A stretch of 64,000 bases of DNA from Alkaliphilus peptidifermentans DSM 18978 (GCF_900101495.1 NZ_FMUS01000023.1:1-64000); one strand, 5' to 3'; shown: positions 1 through 8,555, counted from the first letter of the stretch. Numbers and translations are program-made. The notes: generated by a model not told the origin, from the sequence alone.

Positions 1-605
1 AAAGCTAACAAACCAGATGCCTTAGTAATAAGATTCTCATGAATAATATGAGCATTTAAGTTTGGATCAATATCATGTGCCCTCTTTACACAACCAACAA
101 GCTTGTTATTATGATAAAGAGCTTCAGCATGGAATTCCTTAATAGCCTTTTCAATAGACTCTAAATCATCCCCATCCTTAAGCTTAGCTACAAGCTCCTC
201 CTTCATCAAAGGATGCTTACTTAACTTCTCCTTAACATCCTTTGTAAAATCCTTTTCCAGCTTAACAAGATCAAAAACATCAGAAATCTTCATTAAACCA
301 ATGAATTCTTCCTGAGGCATAATTTCACCTAGCTTACCATATCTTTCAGCTCCAGCAACAGCATGTTTATACCAAGGCATTTCATAGCCCCTTAAATCCT
401 CAGGCTTAATAGTACCTATATATGCTTGGTTTGGTGGATAGCTAACAACATCTTCATATGAACGAAAATGATTTGGTAGCTTTTTTAAATATTCAGATTC
501 AGGATTAGCTAATCTTTCCATCGTTTGAGTCGTACCATTGTGTAGAATCATATCAGGTGTATGGATTAATATATATCCTGCACCCTTTACTACTGCATTT
601 GACAT
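1..605 (-). CDS. grdC: Glycine reductase complex C, beta subunit GrdC (partial, 3' end beyond window)
   Basis: The reverse strand encodes about 201 residues starting MSNAVVKGAGYILIHTPDM and staying open to the window edge. This resembles the N-terminus of GrdC, the thiolase-fold subunit that, with GrdD, takes the acetyl group from selenoprotein A and releases acetyl phosphate. GrdC is normally about 500 residues, so more than half lies outside the window. The ATG at 605 is preceded by GGGAGGTG at a 6-nt spacing, which fixes the start. It is the seventh gene of the grd operon, downstream of grdB. A strong hairpin sits in the 121-nt gap between them, so its expression relative to grdB may be tuned. 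The identification rests on position and remembered family similarity. GrdD is expected just outside the window. Confidence 0.9.
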   Translation of the reverse strand, partial: MSNAVVKGAGYILIHTPDMILHNGTTQTMERLANPESEYLKKLPNHFRSYEDVVSYPPNQAYIGTIKPEDLRGYEMPWYKHAVAGAERYGKLGEIMPQEEFIGLMKISDVFDLVKLEKDFTKDVKEKLSKHPLMKEELVAKLKDGDDLESIEKAIKEFHAEALYHNNKLVGCVKRAHDIDPNLNAHIIHENLITKASGLLA

Positions 606-655
606 TTAATGCACCTCCCGCAAATAATAGAACAAGATTTTTATTTTTAATTAAA

Positions 656-682
656 TAGATGGGCACGTAAGGTGCCCATCTA
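656..682 (-). terminator. Intercistronic hairpin between grdB and grdC
   Basis: There is a perfect 11-bp stem (656-666 with 672-682) and a 5-nt loop. On the minus strand the stem is followed by an interrupted T/A-rich tract rather than a clean T-run. It could be a leaky terminator or an RNA-processing and stabilising hairpin that sets the ratio of grdC to the upstream genes. It is not obviously a full operon terminator, because grdC has no promoter I can recognise in this gap. Confidence 0.5.
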
Positions 683-726
683 GCTTATTAATGTTACCAG
701 AGTTGAAGAGTTGGCACTATAAAAGC

Positions 727-2034
727 TTACCCTTCAAATACAGTTTGTCCGTCTACTTCTGTTGTTAAAGCCTTTAATGAATTCATAACTATCTTTCTTC
801 TAAGGCTTTTTTCTTCACCAGCATCTAATGCTGGATTTCCTAATGGATGTGGTATTGCAATAGCTGGAACAATTCGATTGGCACCTACTGTCAATGAAAT
901 TGGAACAACTGTACAAATGTGTACCACTGGTATTCCTTCTCTTTCAATTTCCTTCACCATTGTTGCACCGCAACGTGTACAGGTGCCTCACGTGGAGGTT
1001 AGGATAACAGCATCTACGCCATCAGCCTTTAATTCCTTTGCAAATTCAGCTGCAAATGCTTTTGAATTACCAACAGATGTACCATTACCAACTGTAGTAT
1101 AGAAGTACTTGTGTAATTCTCCAATTGCACCTTCTTTTTCTAAGTCCCTTAAAACATCAACCGGTAATACACGATCCGGATCGATATTTGCATATACTGG
1201 GTCATATCCACCGTGGGCAGTTTCATGGTCTGCCTCTGTTAAATCATTAAAGCCAGAAATATCATACTTACCATACTTTGAAGCACTTGAAGATTCTATT
1301 CTATCTGGATTATGCTTAGGTACAATACCTCCAGAAGTAACAAGGGCAATTTTCGCCTTTGAAATGTCCTTAACTGCTGGATTAGGTTCTACTCTATCAA
1401 AGTCTGGCATTGGATATTCAGTTACAAATTCTTCTCCCTTAAGCTTCTTAAGCAGCATATTAACCGCTCGTTTAGAGCCTCTCTCACTGGCAAAGAAGTT
1501 CTTTCTTATGCCTCTAGGGATATACTTATCTTCTTCTGGAGAACCAATAGCTTCACCCTTTAACATTTTTAACGCAAGGTTTGCCATTGCTGGTACTGCT
1601 GTTCTCATTGCTGCTGCAGAATTACCAGTTTCGATAATGTATAAGCTCTTCTTAAACATATCGGCACCTGGATTCTCAATATACATACCTGTTAATACTG
1701 GAATATTTAATTCCTCCTTAACGGCATTAGCAATATCACCACATGCAACACCATAACGACCTGCATTAAAAGCTGGTCCTGCTATGAATAAATCGGGATT
1801 ATATTTCTTCACCATCTCTAAAATTGTTGCTTTTGCTTCCTCTAGGTTTTCATTAAAATATGAGTCACCACAAATGATGGTTGCAACAATTTCACCTTCG
1901 CCCTTTAATGCAGTGTTTAGAGCCATACCTGGACCTACTACACCTTCTCTAAGCTCTGGTTTAATATCAGCTTTTTCTTCTCCACCTACACCGGCGAAGA
2001 ACTGGTTTATATAATGGACAATTTTTTTACTCAT
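727..2034 (-). CDS. grdB: Glycine reductase component B, selenoprotein GrdB (435 aa, one Sec)
   Basis: GrdB is the substrate-activating selenoprotein of glycine reductase. Its selenol attacks the glycine Schiff base held by the pyruvoyl group of GrdE, and a carboxymethyl group is then passed to GrdA. The frame is open from the ATG at 2034 to a TGA at 988-990 (codon 349), then continues in frame for 86 more codons to a stop at 727. Around the TGA the reading is LTST-U-GTCTRCG, the expected UxxC redox motif. The 435-residue total fits the family. A purine-rich GGGGGG lies 5 nt before the ATG. It lies between grdA and grdC. Read without recoding it would look like a truncated 348-aa protein plus a separate 77-aa frame. 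Selenocysteine is strongly supported by family precedent, but the dedicated SECIS element is only tentatively visible. Confidence 0.96.
965..986 (-). promoter_or_regulatory. Candidate bacterial SECIS hairpin of grdB
   Basis: Starting one base after the grdB UGA there is a 5-bp stem, GCACC with GGTGC (986-982 with 969-965), closing a 12-nt loop. Bacterial SECIS elements lie directly 3' of the recoded UGA within the coding sequence, so the position is right. The loop should present a bulged G or U to SelB, which I cannot verify by eye. The assignment rests on position and pairing only. Confidence 0.35.
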
Positions 2035-2088
2035 AGTTTCCCCCCTCTCGGAATTTTTACGGGAAATATTATATTTTCATTCATAATA

Positions 2089-2559
2089 CTAATACTTTGT
2101 GAATTCGCTTCTGATGTTGTTCATTTCAGCTACAATTGCATCAACATCAAGAACCATTTCCATCATACCTATTTGCTCATCAAATACATCTGGGTCAACT
2201 GCATCTTTGAAATCTGGCTCTACTGCATGATATACTCGAAGTCCTAACTGGACTCCTGCTAACGAACCTGCAAAAGTAGGGTCTCCATTGGTTACAGTTT
2301 CAGCAGCTAATCCTGCTGTTTCTGCTTCTGCTGCTCCAAGAACAACAACAACATTCTCTGCACCATATTGCTCAGTAAGACCTTTTACTCTATTTTGGTT
2401 TTCCAGGTCCATCGCTCCTGCAGCCGTTCAGACAAAGCATTCTGTTGCTGAAAAAACTACTTCTGCACCAGTTGTCTTTAGGCATTCTTCGATGGCTGGT
2501 CCTGGAATTCCGTCTCTATCGCCTATAACGATTATTTTTTTACCGTCAAATAAAGACAT
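2089..2559 (-). CDS. grdA: Glycine reductase selenoprotein A, GrdA (156 aa, Sec44)
   Basis: GrdA is the small selenoprotein that accepts the carboxymethyl group from protein B as a selenoether and delivers it, as ketene or acetyl, to protein C. It is re-reduced by thioredoxin. The protein starts [20 protein letters not shown]. At codon 44 it has an in-frame TGA (2428-2430) within the motif [15 protein letters not shown]. The CxxU pair and Sec at position 44 match characterised GrdA proteins exactly. The ATG at 2559 has AAGGAT directly upstream. It sits 34 nt after grdE and 54 nt before grdB in the same operon. An automatic caller would start it at the internal ATG 2412 and lose the catalytic residue. 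I am very sure of this identification. Confidence 0.97.
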
Positions 2560-2593
2560 ATCCTTACCACCCTTCTAAATAATTTTTAAATGA

Positions 2594-3880
2594 TTAAAAA
2601 CCTTTTGTAGATAGTGTTACATAGCCTGTTTCATTGGTTGCACCAGTAATTGCTTGAATTTCCACTTCGATGCTACCATCTGGTCTTAAGCTTCCTGCAA
2701 ATCCACCAGCAATTACATCAACATGCTCTGTAGTACCAATGATACGCTTCATTGGAGGTAATACAATTGTTTCGTTGGCATTACCATTTGTAACCACTGC
2801 ATCTGCCTTAGGGTCAGCGTCAGCCAATGATTGAGACGCACCATCACGTCCTGCATATTCATCAGTCACTATAACAGTTTTGATACCTTCATTTTCGATT
2901 TTCTTGCAATTCATAATAAGATCAGTATCTGGATTACCAAAGCCCTCTTGAGAAACAATAACTCCATCTAGGCTAAGATATTTGCACAGCTTAGCTGTCC
3001 AATTTGAAGATCTTTCTTTGTCTGCAAGATATACATTTTCGTTTGTAATTATTACACCTACAAAGTTAATCTCTTTTCCATGCTTTTCATACAGATCTTC
3101 AATAATACCATTATTTAAATGTACATAGGTTGGGTTTTTATCACAAGCAGAAACACAGTTACCGCTTACAATGGCCCCATCCATAATTTCTGTAGGGTAT
3201 AAAATTGTTGGTACTATCTTCTTAGCATCTACACCATAAACATAAGTGTCATGCAATAATCCTTGTGTTTGAAGCATGTAAACATATCCAACCTTCGGTA
3301 GATTAGGATATTTTTTTACTGACTCAAATAATGGTTCAGTCTCATAAACCTTTACTTCATCAGGAGTTAAATCTTTAGCTACTTTACCAAGGTATGCAGC
3401 TGCTTTAAAACCAATCATACGTAATGCTGCTTCATGTTCATGTTGTTTCAAACCATCAACTGGTTCAATCAAAAGAACAACATTGTGGGTTTTGGAGAAA
3501 GGTGTGTAATCTGCTCCAGGACCAGTCATATCAATGATTCCTTCCTGGAAACCAACAATCTTTCCTGCAGTAACCACTGCAACATTTTTTAATGCATGTG
3601 TGCGACCTGATCCTACAGTATCAACCTTACTAAGGACTCCTGGAAAAATGCCTCCTGGTCCTTCAACCTTGACTCTTGGCTCGATTACATCCTTAACAGG
3701 TGTAATTCGAACTTCTTCACCTGGATGAGCTAATTCAAGGTCAATGCTTTTTATATGCTCGTCGCCGCCTATTTCTTGAAGCAGCTCTTCTTTATTAACG
3801 TAAAGCACACCATTTTCAACCTTAGTTGTATCAGCTAGCTTAACATCGTTAATATAAATATTACCTAACTCTAATCGCAC
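2594..3880 (-). CDS. grdE: Glycine reductase component B proprotein GrdE (428 aa)
   Basis: GrdE is the proprotein of the two non-selenium subunits of glycine reductase protein B. It self-cleaves at an internal cysteine to give a pyruvoyl group that binds glycine as a Schiff base. The chosen start is the GTG at 3880 (MRLELGNIYIND), 8 nt after GGGAGG. An in-frame GTG at 3889 overlaps the ribosome binding site and is rejected. With this start the cleavage site GNCVSAC puts the cysteine at residue 242, the number I recall for characterised GrdE. The length fits the family. It is the first subunit gene after the thioredoxin pair and precedes grdA. Confidence 0.95.
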   Translation of the reverse strand: MRLELGNIYINDVKLADTTKVENGVLYVNKEELLQEIGGDEHIKSIDLELAHPGEEVRITPVKDVIEPRVKVEGPGGIFPGVLSKVDTVGSGRTHALKNVAVVTAGKIVGFQEGIIDMTGPGADYTPFSKTHNVVLLIEPVDGLKQHEHEAALRMIGFKAAAYLGKVAKDLTPDEVKVYETEPLFESVKKYPNLPKVGYVYMLQTQGLLHDTYVYGVDAKKIVPTILYPTEIMDGAIVSGNCVSACDKNPTYVHLNNGIIEDLYEKHGKEINFVGVIITNENVYLADKERSSNWTAKLCKYLSLDGVIVSQEGFGNPDTDLIMNCKKIENEGIKTVIVTDEYAGRDGASQSLADADPKADAVVTNGNANETIVLPPMKRIIGTTEHVDVIAGGFAGSLRPDGSIEVEIQAITGATNETGYVTLSTKGF

Positions 3881-3948
3881 AAGCTTCACCTCCCTTTTTT
3901 TATAAAAGGCCTACAACTTGATTTGATCCTATCATAGGCCAAATACAA

Positions 3949-4266
3949 CTATACATATTTTTTAACCATTGCTTCTATGTTGTTTCTAGTAGCTTCTTCC
4001 TTTGTAACCTCGTCGATTTTACTTCCATCCTTATAAATAGATATAGTAGGTAGTCCTAGGACCTTTTCTTTGATAGCTAATCTTCTCGCTTGGGTTGTGT
4101 TTAATTTTGTAAATTTCATTTTGTCACCATATAGGTTGTCTAATTCTTCAACATCTGGCATTAATGCTTTACAAGGTTCACATCCATCACTCCAAAAATC
4201 CACCAATACATAGCCTTCAGCATTAAGTACTTCTGCTTCAAAAGTATCTTTGTCAACTGCTAGCAT
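3949..4266 (-). CDS. trxA: Thioredoxin of the glycine reductase operon (105 aa)
   Basis: This small thioredoxin supplies electrons to the glycine reductase selenoproteins. The fold is recognisable from [21 protein letters not shown] and the cis-proline segment GLPTISIY. The active site is GCEPC instead of the usual WCGPC, a variation typical of grd-linked thioredoxins, which presumably tunes redox potential and partner choice. The start is the ATG at 4266 (MLAVDKDTF), 8 nt after AGGAGG. An upstream GTG at 4275 lies within the ribosome binding site and is rejected. It is 33 nt downstream of trxB, its reductase, and precedes grdE. Confidence 0.94.
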   Translation of the reverse strand: MLAVDKDTFEAEVLNAEGYVLVDFWSDGCEPCKALMPDVEELDNLYGDKMKFTKLNTTQARRLAIKEKVLGLPTISIYKDGSKIDEVTKEEATRNNIEAMVKKYV

Positions 4267-4299
4267 TCTTTTCACCTCCTTACAAATTAGTTATGTGCA

Positions 4300-5247
4300 T
4301 TATTCATGAAAATTATTTTCTATATATTTTTCAGCCTGAACAGCTGCAATCGCGCCATCAGAAACAGCAGTAACAACCTGTCTTAGTGATTTAACGCGGC
4401 AGTCACCGGCTGCAAAAACCCCAGGAACATTGGTTTTCATATTATCATCAGTAATAAAGTAGCCTGCTCCATCCATATCTAATAATCCTTTAAATATTTG
4501 AGTTTGAGGAATGTAACCTACAAAGACAAATATACCAAAGGTTCCATCATCCTCGTGGGCCATATGCTCTTGTGTTTCACCAGTTTGAAGGTTTCTAAAA
4601 ACGACTCCCTCTACTATTCCATCACCCTTTATTTCATCTATTGTAGTGTTCCACATGAAATCAATCTTACTGTTTTTAAATGCTTTTTCCTGTATTGACT
4701 TAGCTGCCTTAAGTTCATCTCTTCTATGGACTATAGTAACCTTGCGAGCAAATCTAGTTAAGAAAATAGCTTCTTCTACTGCTGAATCTCCTCCACCAAT
4801 TACAAACACTTCAAAGTCGGTAAAGAAGTCTGCATCACATGTTGCACAGTAGGAAACTCCTTTGCCAGTAAGCTCCTTTTCACCCGGTACATCCATTAGT
4901 CTTGGGCTTGCACCTGGAGCTACTATTATACTTCTAGCCATATATGTATTCTTTTCTCCTACTAAAATCTTAATTTGATCATCTAATTTGACTTCTGTAA
5001 TGGTGTCTTTTTCAATAGCTGCTCCAAACTCCTTACATTGATCTACCATTCTTGCTACAAGAGAAGGTCCTGAAGCATGTTCAATTGAACCTGGATAATT
5101 TGCTACTTCTTCCGTTGTAGCTATCTGGCCACCTGTTTTGTTCTTCTCAAGGATTAGTGTAGACATTTTAGCTCTTGCAGAGTATAAGCCTGCTGAAAGA
5201 CCAGCTGGACCTCCACCAATGATAACAACATCATAAATCTTTTCCAT
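4300..5247 (-). CDS. trxB: Thioredoxin reductase (315 aa)
   Basis: This flavoprotein moves electrons from NADPH (or another donor) to the neighbouring thioredoxin. An N-terminal FAD motif, VVIIGGGPAGLSAGLYSAR, is followed by the redox-active CATC in SYCATCDADFF near residue 135. Then come a second nucleotide motif, VFVIGGGDSAVEEAIFL, and a C-terminal FAD segment, GVFAAGDCR. The length is standard for low-molecular-weight TrxB. The start is the ATG at 5247 (MEKIYDV), 8 nt after AAGGAG. An upstream GTG at 5256 overlaps that site. Together with trxA it forms the electron-input module of the grd operon. Whether it prefers NADPH or NADH cannot be read safely from the sequence. Confidence 0.95.
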   Translation of the reverse strand: MEKIYDVVIIGGGPAGLSAGLYSARAKMSTLILEKNKTGGQIATTEEVANYPGSIEHASGPSLVARMVDQCKEFGAAIEKDTITEVKLDDQIKILVGEKNTYMARSIIVAPGASPRLMDVPGEKELTGKGVSYCATCDADFFTDFEVFVIGGGDSAVEEAIFLTRFARKVTIVHRRDELKAAKSIQEKAFKNSKIDFMWNTTIDEIKGDGIVEGVVFRNLQTGETQEHMAHEDDGTFGIFVFVGYIPQTQIFKGLLDMDGAGYFITDDNMKTNVPGVFAAGDCRVKSLRQVVTAVSDGAIAAVQAEKYIENNFHE

Positions 5248-5312
5248 CCAAATCACTCCTTAGCTATAGTTTTAATAATATATAATTAAATTATAAGTAA
5301 AACTCAAATTGA

Positions 5313-5699
5313 TTATTTAAATTGCTTCATACTTTCAATTGCACTTGCAATTAATGTGTAATCGATTTCCTGAAAGTCCTCTAATATCTTTTTATTCCAT
5401 AATGGAGCCTCTTTCATTCCGATGAATTTTCTTGCAGTTTCGATACTAGATTCGATTATCATTAGAGAGTTCATATCTAATGTACCCTTTTCCTGCGAAA
5501 TGATAACACTTTTATATATGGTTTCATTTGGTTTTACACTTCCTGATAGTGGATGACTTAACAGGAGGTGTCCTTCATGAATTTTATCTCGTGCCTTAGT
5601 TAATACAGTCATTAATGATTCTTCTATGTATTCTACTAAATAAAAGTCGCTATACTTATTTAGAATCATAGGATTGTTGGTCAAAATAATTGCTTTCAA
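5313..5699 (-). CDS. grdX: GrdX family protein (128 aa)
   Basis: This is a small cytosolic protein of unknown biochemical role that is almost always the first gene of glycine reductase operons. It begins MKAIILTNNPMILNKYSDF and has no signal peptide or membrane segment. The TTG start at 5699 has GAGGTG 5 nt upstream. It is the first gene after the tandem glycine riboswitch, 66 nt before trxB. The family name rests on operon position and sequence resemblance. No catalytic motif is visible, and I assign no reaction. Confidence 0.85.
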   Translation of the reverse strand: MKAIILTNNPMILNKYSDFYLVEYIEESLMTVLTKARDKIHEGHLLLSHPLSGSVKPNETIYKSVIISQEKGTLDMNSLMIIESSIETARKFIGMKEAPLWNKKILEDFQEIDYTLIASAIESMKQFK

Positions 5700-5775
5700 A
5701 ATAACACCTCTTTTGATATGTATAAAAGTTCATACCTTCTGTTAGATATACCCTAAAATATATAAAAATATGCAA

Positions 5776-5830
5776 ACAAAAACAGAGAAAACTCATGTCA
5801 ACGCCTTGTTGCCATTAGTTATCTCTGTTT
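5776..5830 (-). terminator. Terminator / expression platform of the glycine riboswitch
   Basis: A 9-bp stem (AAACAGAGA at 5830-5822 with TCTCTGTTT at 5788-5780) encloses a loop that can form a smaller CAAC/GTTG hairpin. A TTTTTG tract follows. It directly abuts the second glycine aptamer, and its 5' arm overlaps the aptamer's 3' end. Glycine binding is therefore likely to block this terminator and switch grdX and the genes behind it on. Confidence 0.65.
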
Positions 5831-6006
5831 ATTAACCTGAGAGATTCTCCCTAAAATAGGAATTGCTCCTTCGGTGCACATACGCTTTCCAGAGTACTGT
5901 CCAAATACGGTCCTTTTGCCTGAGATATTCACTAGGTAATGGCGTGTTACCAAGCTTCTTCCTTCGGCGCTCAATCTAACTAGGATTAAGTCTCTCCCGC
6001 ATTTAT
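5826..6006 (-). promoter_or_regulatory. Tandem glycine riboswitch upstream of grdX
   Basis: Two glycine aptamers follow each other. The first has GGGAGAGAC, then GCGCCGAAGGAAGAAGC and CTCAGGCAAAAGGACCG. The second has GTGCACCGAAGGAGCAA, GAATCTCTCAGG and ACAGAG. These are the conserved blocks of the gcvT (glycine) riboswitch class. The aptamers are separated by a short linker near 5900-5915. The switch ends in a terminator hairpin just before grdX. Its natural reading is induction of glycine reductase by its own substrate. Confidence 0.92.
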
Positions 6007-6083
6007 CCTCCAGTTACTATTCAATTGTATTGTATAAAATATATCAATCATTACTAAATTTTTCATGCCCTTCTTCAATACTA

Positions 6084-6113
6084 ATTATATTATATAGAAC
6101 AACCTAAAGGCAA
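6084..6113 (-). promoter_or_regulatory. Candidate promoter of the grd operon
   Basis: On the minus strand TTGCCT (6113-6108) is followed after 18 nt by TATAAT (6089-6084). Transcription would begin about 70 nt before the first aptamer. The -10 is perfect and the -35 is weak. It is the best sigma-A-like match between degV and the riboswitch. Confidence 0.45.
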
Positions 6114-6237
6114 CAGTTTTATTTGCAAAAAACAAAATAAATAATTATAAATTTAGTTTGAATTTTCTATTTAATTAAATAAAATAGAATATATTTCGTT
6201 AAATCTTTTTCATAATGACTTATCAATTTGATATTTA

Positions 6238-7080
6238 TTATCTATAATAAAACATTCCTAATGTACCTGGACCTCCATGGGTTCCTATGGTACATCCAAC
6301 CTCAGTCATGACTATCTCTTTTGGTTTTAACTCCTTCTCTACTTTCTCCTTCAATTGAATACATGCTTCTATAGTATCTGCATGAGCAATGGCTATTGTC
6401 TTGTTAGAAAAGTCTCCACCACGTTCCTTTGCCAGGTCCACCATTTTACCTATAACCTTTTTACTGCCTCTTACTTTATCTAAAGGCTCCACCAATCCTT
6501 CCCTGACTGTCAGTATTGGTTTTATGTTTAAGAGGCCACCTATAACAGCCTTCATTGGATTCAATCTTCCACCCCTTCGTAAAAATTCTAGGGTGTCTAC
6601 CGTAAAAATATGATCTATTTCAGGCTTTAACTCTGTCAGTCGTTGAATTATATCCCTTCTTTCAGCACCATCTTCTGCCATTTTAGCTGCCTCATAAACC
6701 AATAGTCCTCCACCAAAGGAGAGGGCCATCGAGTCAAATATATCTACTTTATCAGTTGCTAAATCTTCCCTAGCAATTATTGCAGACTGATATGTTCCAC
6801 TTGCCCTACCAGATCCATTTACACATATAATCTCTTTTCCAGCTTCTAATATTTGTGCAAAAATATCATTGAAGGTTTTTGGTGGAACCTGAGATGTTTT
6901 GGGTAATTCAACTGCATTTGAGAGCTTTCGATAAAAATCCTCATTAGTCAGATCCACGCCATCTTTAAACTCTGCATCACCAAAATATATTGTTAATGGG
7001 ACTACTATAATATTATACTTCTCCATTAATCCTTTTGGTATATCAGTCATACTATCTGTAACTATTTGAACTTTTTTCAT
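6238..7080 (-). CDS. DegV family fatty-acid-binding protein (280 aa)
   Basis: DegV (FakB-like) proteins bind a fatty acid and in many Firmicutes present it to the kinase FakA. The sequence has the family's opening block VQIVTDSMTDIP and the central GSGRASGTYQSA. The LEFLRRGGRL and LLNIKPIL segments and a C-terminal GCTIGTHGGPGTLGMFY complete the usual two-domain fold. The 280-residue length is standard. The ATG is preceded by GGAGGAGGG. No fakA-like gene is adjacent, so the ligand and partner are inferred. A second DegV protein lies at 30147. The gene appears to be transcribed alone. Confidence 0.9.
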   Translation of the reverse strand: MKKVQIVTDSMTDIPKGLMEKYNIIVVPLTIYFGDAEFKDGVDLTNEDFYRKLSNAVELPKTSQVPPKTFNDIFAQILEAGKEIICVNGSGRASGTYQSAIIAREDLATDKVDIFDSMALSFGGGLLVYEAAKMAEDGAERRDIIQRLTELKPEIDHIFTVDTLEFLRRGGRLNPMKAVIGGLLNIKPILTVREGLVEPLDKVRGSKKVIGKMVDLAKERGGDFSNKTIAIAHADTIEACIQLKEKVEKELKPKEIVMTEVGCTIGTHGGPGTLGMFYYR

Positions 7081-7286
7081 AATAAACCCTCCTCCGATAT
7101 GGGTTTGTATTTTTCCAACTTATTTCTATAAATATAGTTTGCGATATACAATAAATTCCTTTTTTTCTATTTAAATATAATTCAATATTATTAAGGGAAT
7201 TCCTGCTAATATATAAAAATGTTAGTTATTATTCCAAAAGTGAATCACCTTACCTAGATAGCAAAATATAATATCAAAAACTACAA

Positions 7287-7349
7287 AATATCAGGATGTC
7301 ATTCCTACACGTGAAAATGAAATGTGCTTAGATAACATCTGCTGATATT
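7287..7349 (-). terminator. Long imperfect hairpin downstream of trmL
   Basis: The 299-nt gap between degV and trmL contains a large stem-loop. Outer arms AATATCAG / CTGATATT (7287-7294 with 7342-7349) pair perfectly. They continue inward through GATGT/ACATC and CAC/GTG with some mismatches to a roughly 12-nt loop. On the minus strand it is followed by a T-rich tract, so it most likely ends trmL transcription, though it is longer than a typical terminator. I see no gene or other signal in the rest of this gap. Confidence 0.5.
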
Positions 7350-7379
7350 CTTGGTTATTGAGTAATATGATATATGCTT

Positions 7380-7847
7380 TTATCTCATCCCTGGAAAGTC
7401 AAGCTGCCTTAAGGCCTCATATAACACTATTGCAACCGAATTAGATAGATTAAGGGATCTGGCCTTCTCAATGTTTAGCATTGGGATTCTTATACATTTA
7501 TTATCATTTAGATTAAGTATATCTTTTGGAATACCTGCTGTCTCTTTACCAAACATTATGTAACAATTATCATCATAGATTACATCAGAATAATTATTAA
7601 TTGCCTTTGTAGTCGCATAATAAATTATTGCACCTTGGTTCTTTTCTAAAAACGTTTCATAATTATCATAATATCTTAAGTCTAATAGATGCCAGTAGTC
7701 TAGACCAGCTCTTTTCAAATGTTTTTCTTCCATTGAAAAGCCTGTAGGTCCAATAATATGTAATACAGTATTAGTAATAACACATGTCCTTGCAATATTT
7801 CCTGTATTTTGAGGAATTTCAGGCTCATGTAAAACAATATTTAACAT
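7380..7847 (-). CDS. trmL: tRNA (cytidine/uridine-34-2'-O)-methyltransferase TrmL (155 aa)
   Basis: This SPOUT-family enzyme 2'-O-methylates the wobble base of certain leucine tRNAs using S-adenosylmethionine. The signatures are EPEIPQNTGNIARTC near the N-terminus, the knotted SAM-site segment MFGKETAGIP, and IEKARSLNLSNSVAIVLYEA at the C-terminus. The length matches the minimal TrmL/YibK form, which has only the catalytic domain. The ATG follows AAGGAGAGAGG. It sits just after cheX on the same strand (29-nt gap) and may be co-transcribed with it. I am confident of the family. The exact tRNA specificity is by analogy. Confidence 0.93.
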   Translation of the reverse strand: MLNIVLHEPEIPQNTGNIARTCVITNTVLHIIGPTGFSMEEKHLKRAGLDYWHLLDLRYYDNYETFLEKNQGAIIYYATTKAINNYSDVIYDDNCYIMFGKETAGIPKDILNLNDNKCIRIPMLNIEKARSLNLSNSVAIVLYEALRQLDFPGMR

Positions 7848-7876
7848 ATATTCCTCTCTCCTTTAGTATATAACCG

Positions 7877-8338
7877 TTATAATGTCTTTACTGCCACCTC
7901 TACTTCAATTGTTCCTATATTCCCCTTCAATAAAGTCGATATAATGGGAGTGTTTTTGGAATAATTTATAACTTCATTTTCCAATAACTGAGGAGGAGTG
8001 ATATCAACCTTAACACCTTCATTGTATAGTAAACTGGCGGCATTTCCAAGAATCATATTGCCTAGCTCAGTAACAGCACTTTTAGAAATTTCATCCAAAG
8101 ATGAAATCTGCATACCCCCCATCATGGTGGATGCCATCTTCAATGCTAAATCTTCACTCATATTTATTGCTGTTAACCCATTAAGTTCTCCCGTTACCCC
8201 AATAACAATCGCAATATCATTTTTATCAAAGGGTGGTTTTTTTATATAGGTTTTTTCAATTTCTAGTTTAATTCCAGTCATCTGCATAACCACATCTTGA
8301 CCGGCTTTAAGAAATGAATTTATTAGTTCTGCCTTCAT
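7877..8338 (-). CDS. cheX: CheX-type chemotaxis phosphatase (153 aa)
   Basis: CheX dimers dephosphorylate CheY-P. The key helix is visible as SAVTELGNMILGNAASL, in which Glu91 and Asn94 form the ExxN catalytic pair. An upstream MMGG and a C-terminal beta-rich IGTIEVEVAV fit the CheC/CheX/FliY fold, and the length is right for CheX. No chemotaxis or flagellar gene is nearby in this window, so it is an orphan here and may serve a dispersed chemotaxis system or another response regulator. The ATG follows GGAGGAAG. It is 29 nt upstream of trmL. Confidence 0.88.
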   Translation of the reverse strand: MKAELINSFLKAGQDVVMQMTGIKLEIEKTYIKKPPFDKNDIAIVIGVTGELNGLTAINMSEDLALKMASTMMGGMQISSLDEISKSAVTELGNMILGNAASLLYNEGVKVDITPPQLLENEVINYSKNTPIISTLLKGNIGTIEVEVAVKTL

Positions 8339-8555
8339 TCATCTTCCTCCAGTTTATAATCATAGTGTGATTATACCATAAATAAATGTCGAATATAGTT
8401 TTTTTTATATATTTTTATGAGTAATTAGCTTATGTAATGGTTATTCTTACTATATAGTTTTAATTTATACCAACCATAAAAAAGCGAAAAAATACATAAG
8501 AAATTTTTCATTAAAAAGCTGGTTAAACTTTATCTAAGAAAGAAGATGCTTTTAC

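Noticed and set aside
1109-1756. A 215-codon open frame on the plus strand
   Set aside because: It lies antisense to grdB, has no ribosome binding site and shows no family features. It is a shadow of the real gene.
988-2034. grdB as a 348-aa gene ended by a stop codon, or as a pseudogene
   Set aside because: The TGA is a selenocysteine codon. The downstream frame matches GrdB and has the expected UxxC motif.
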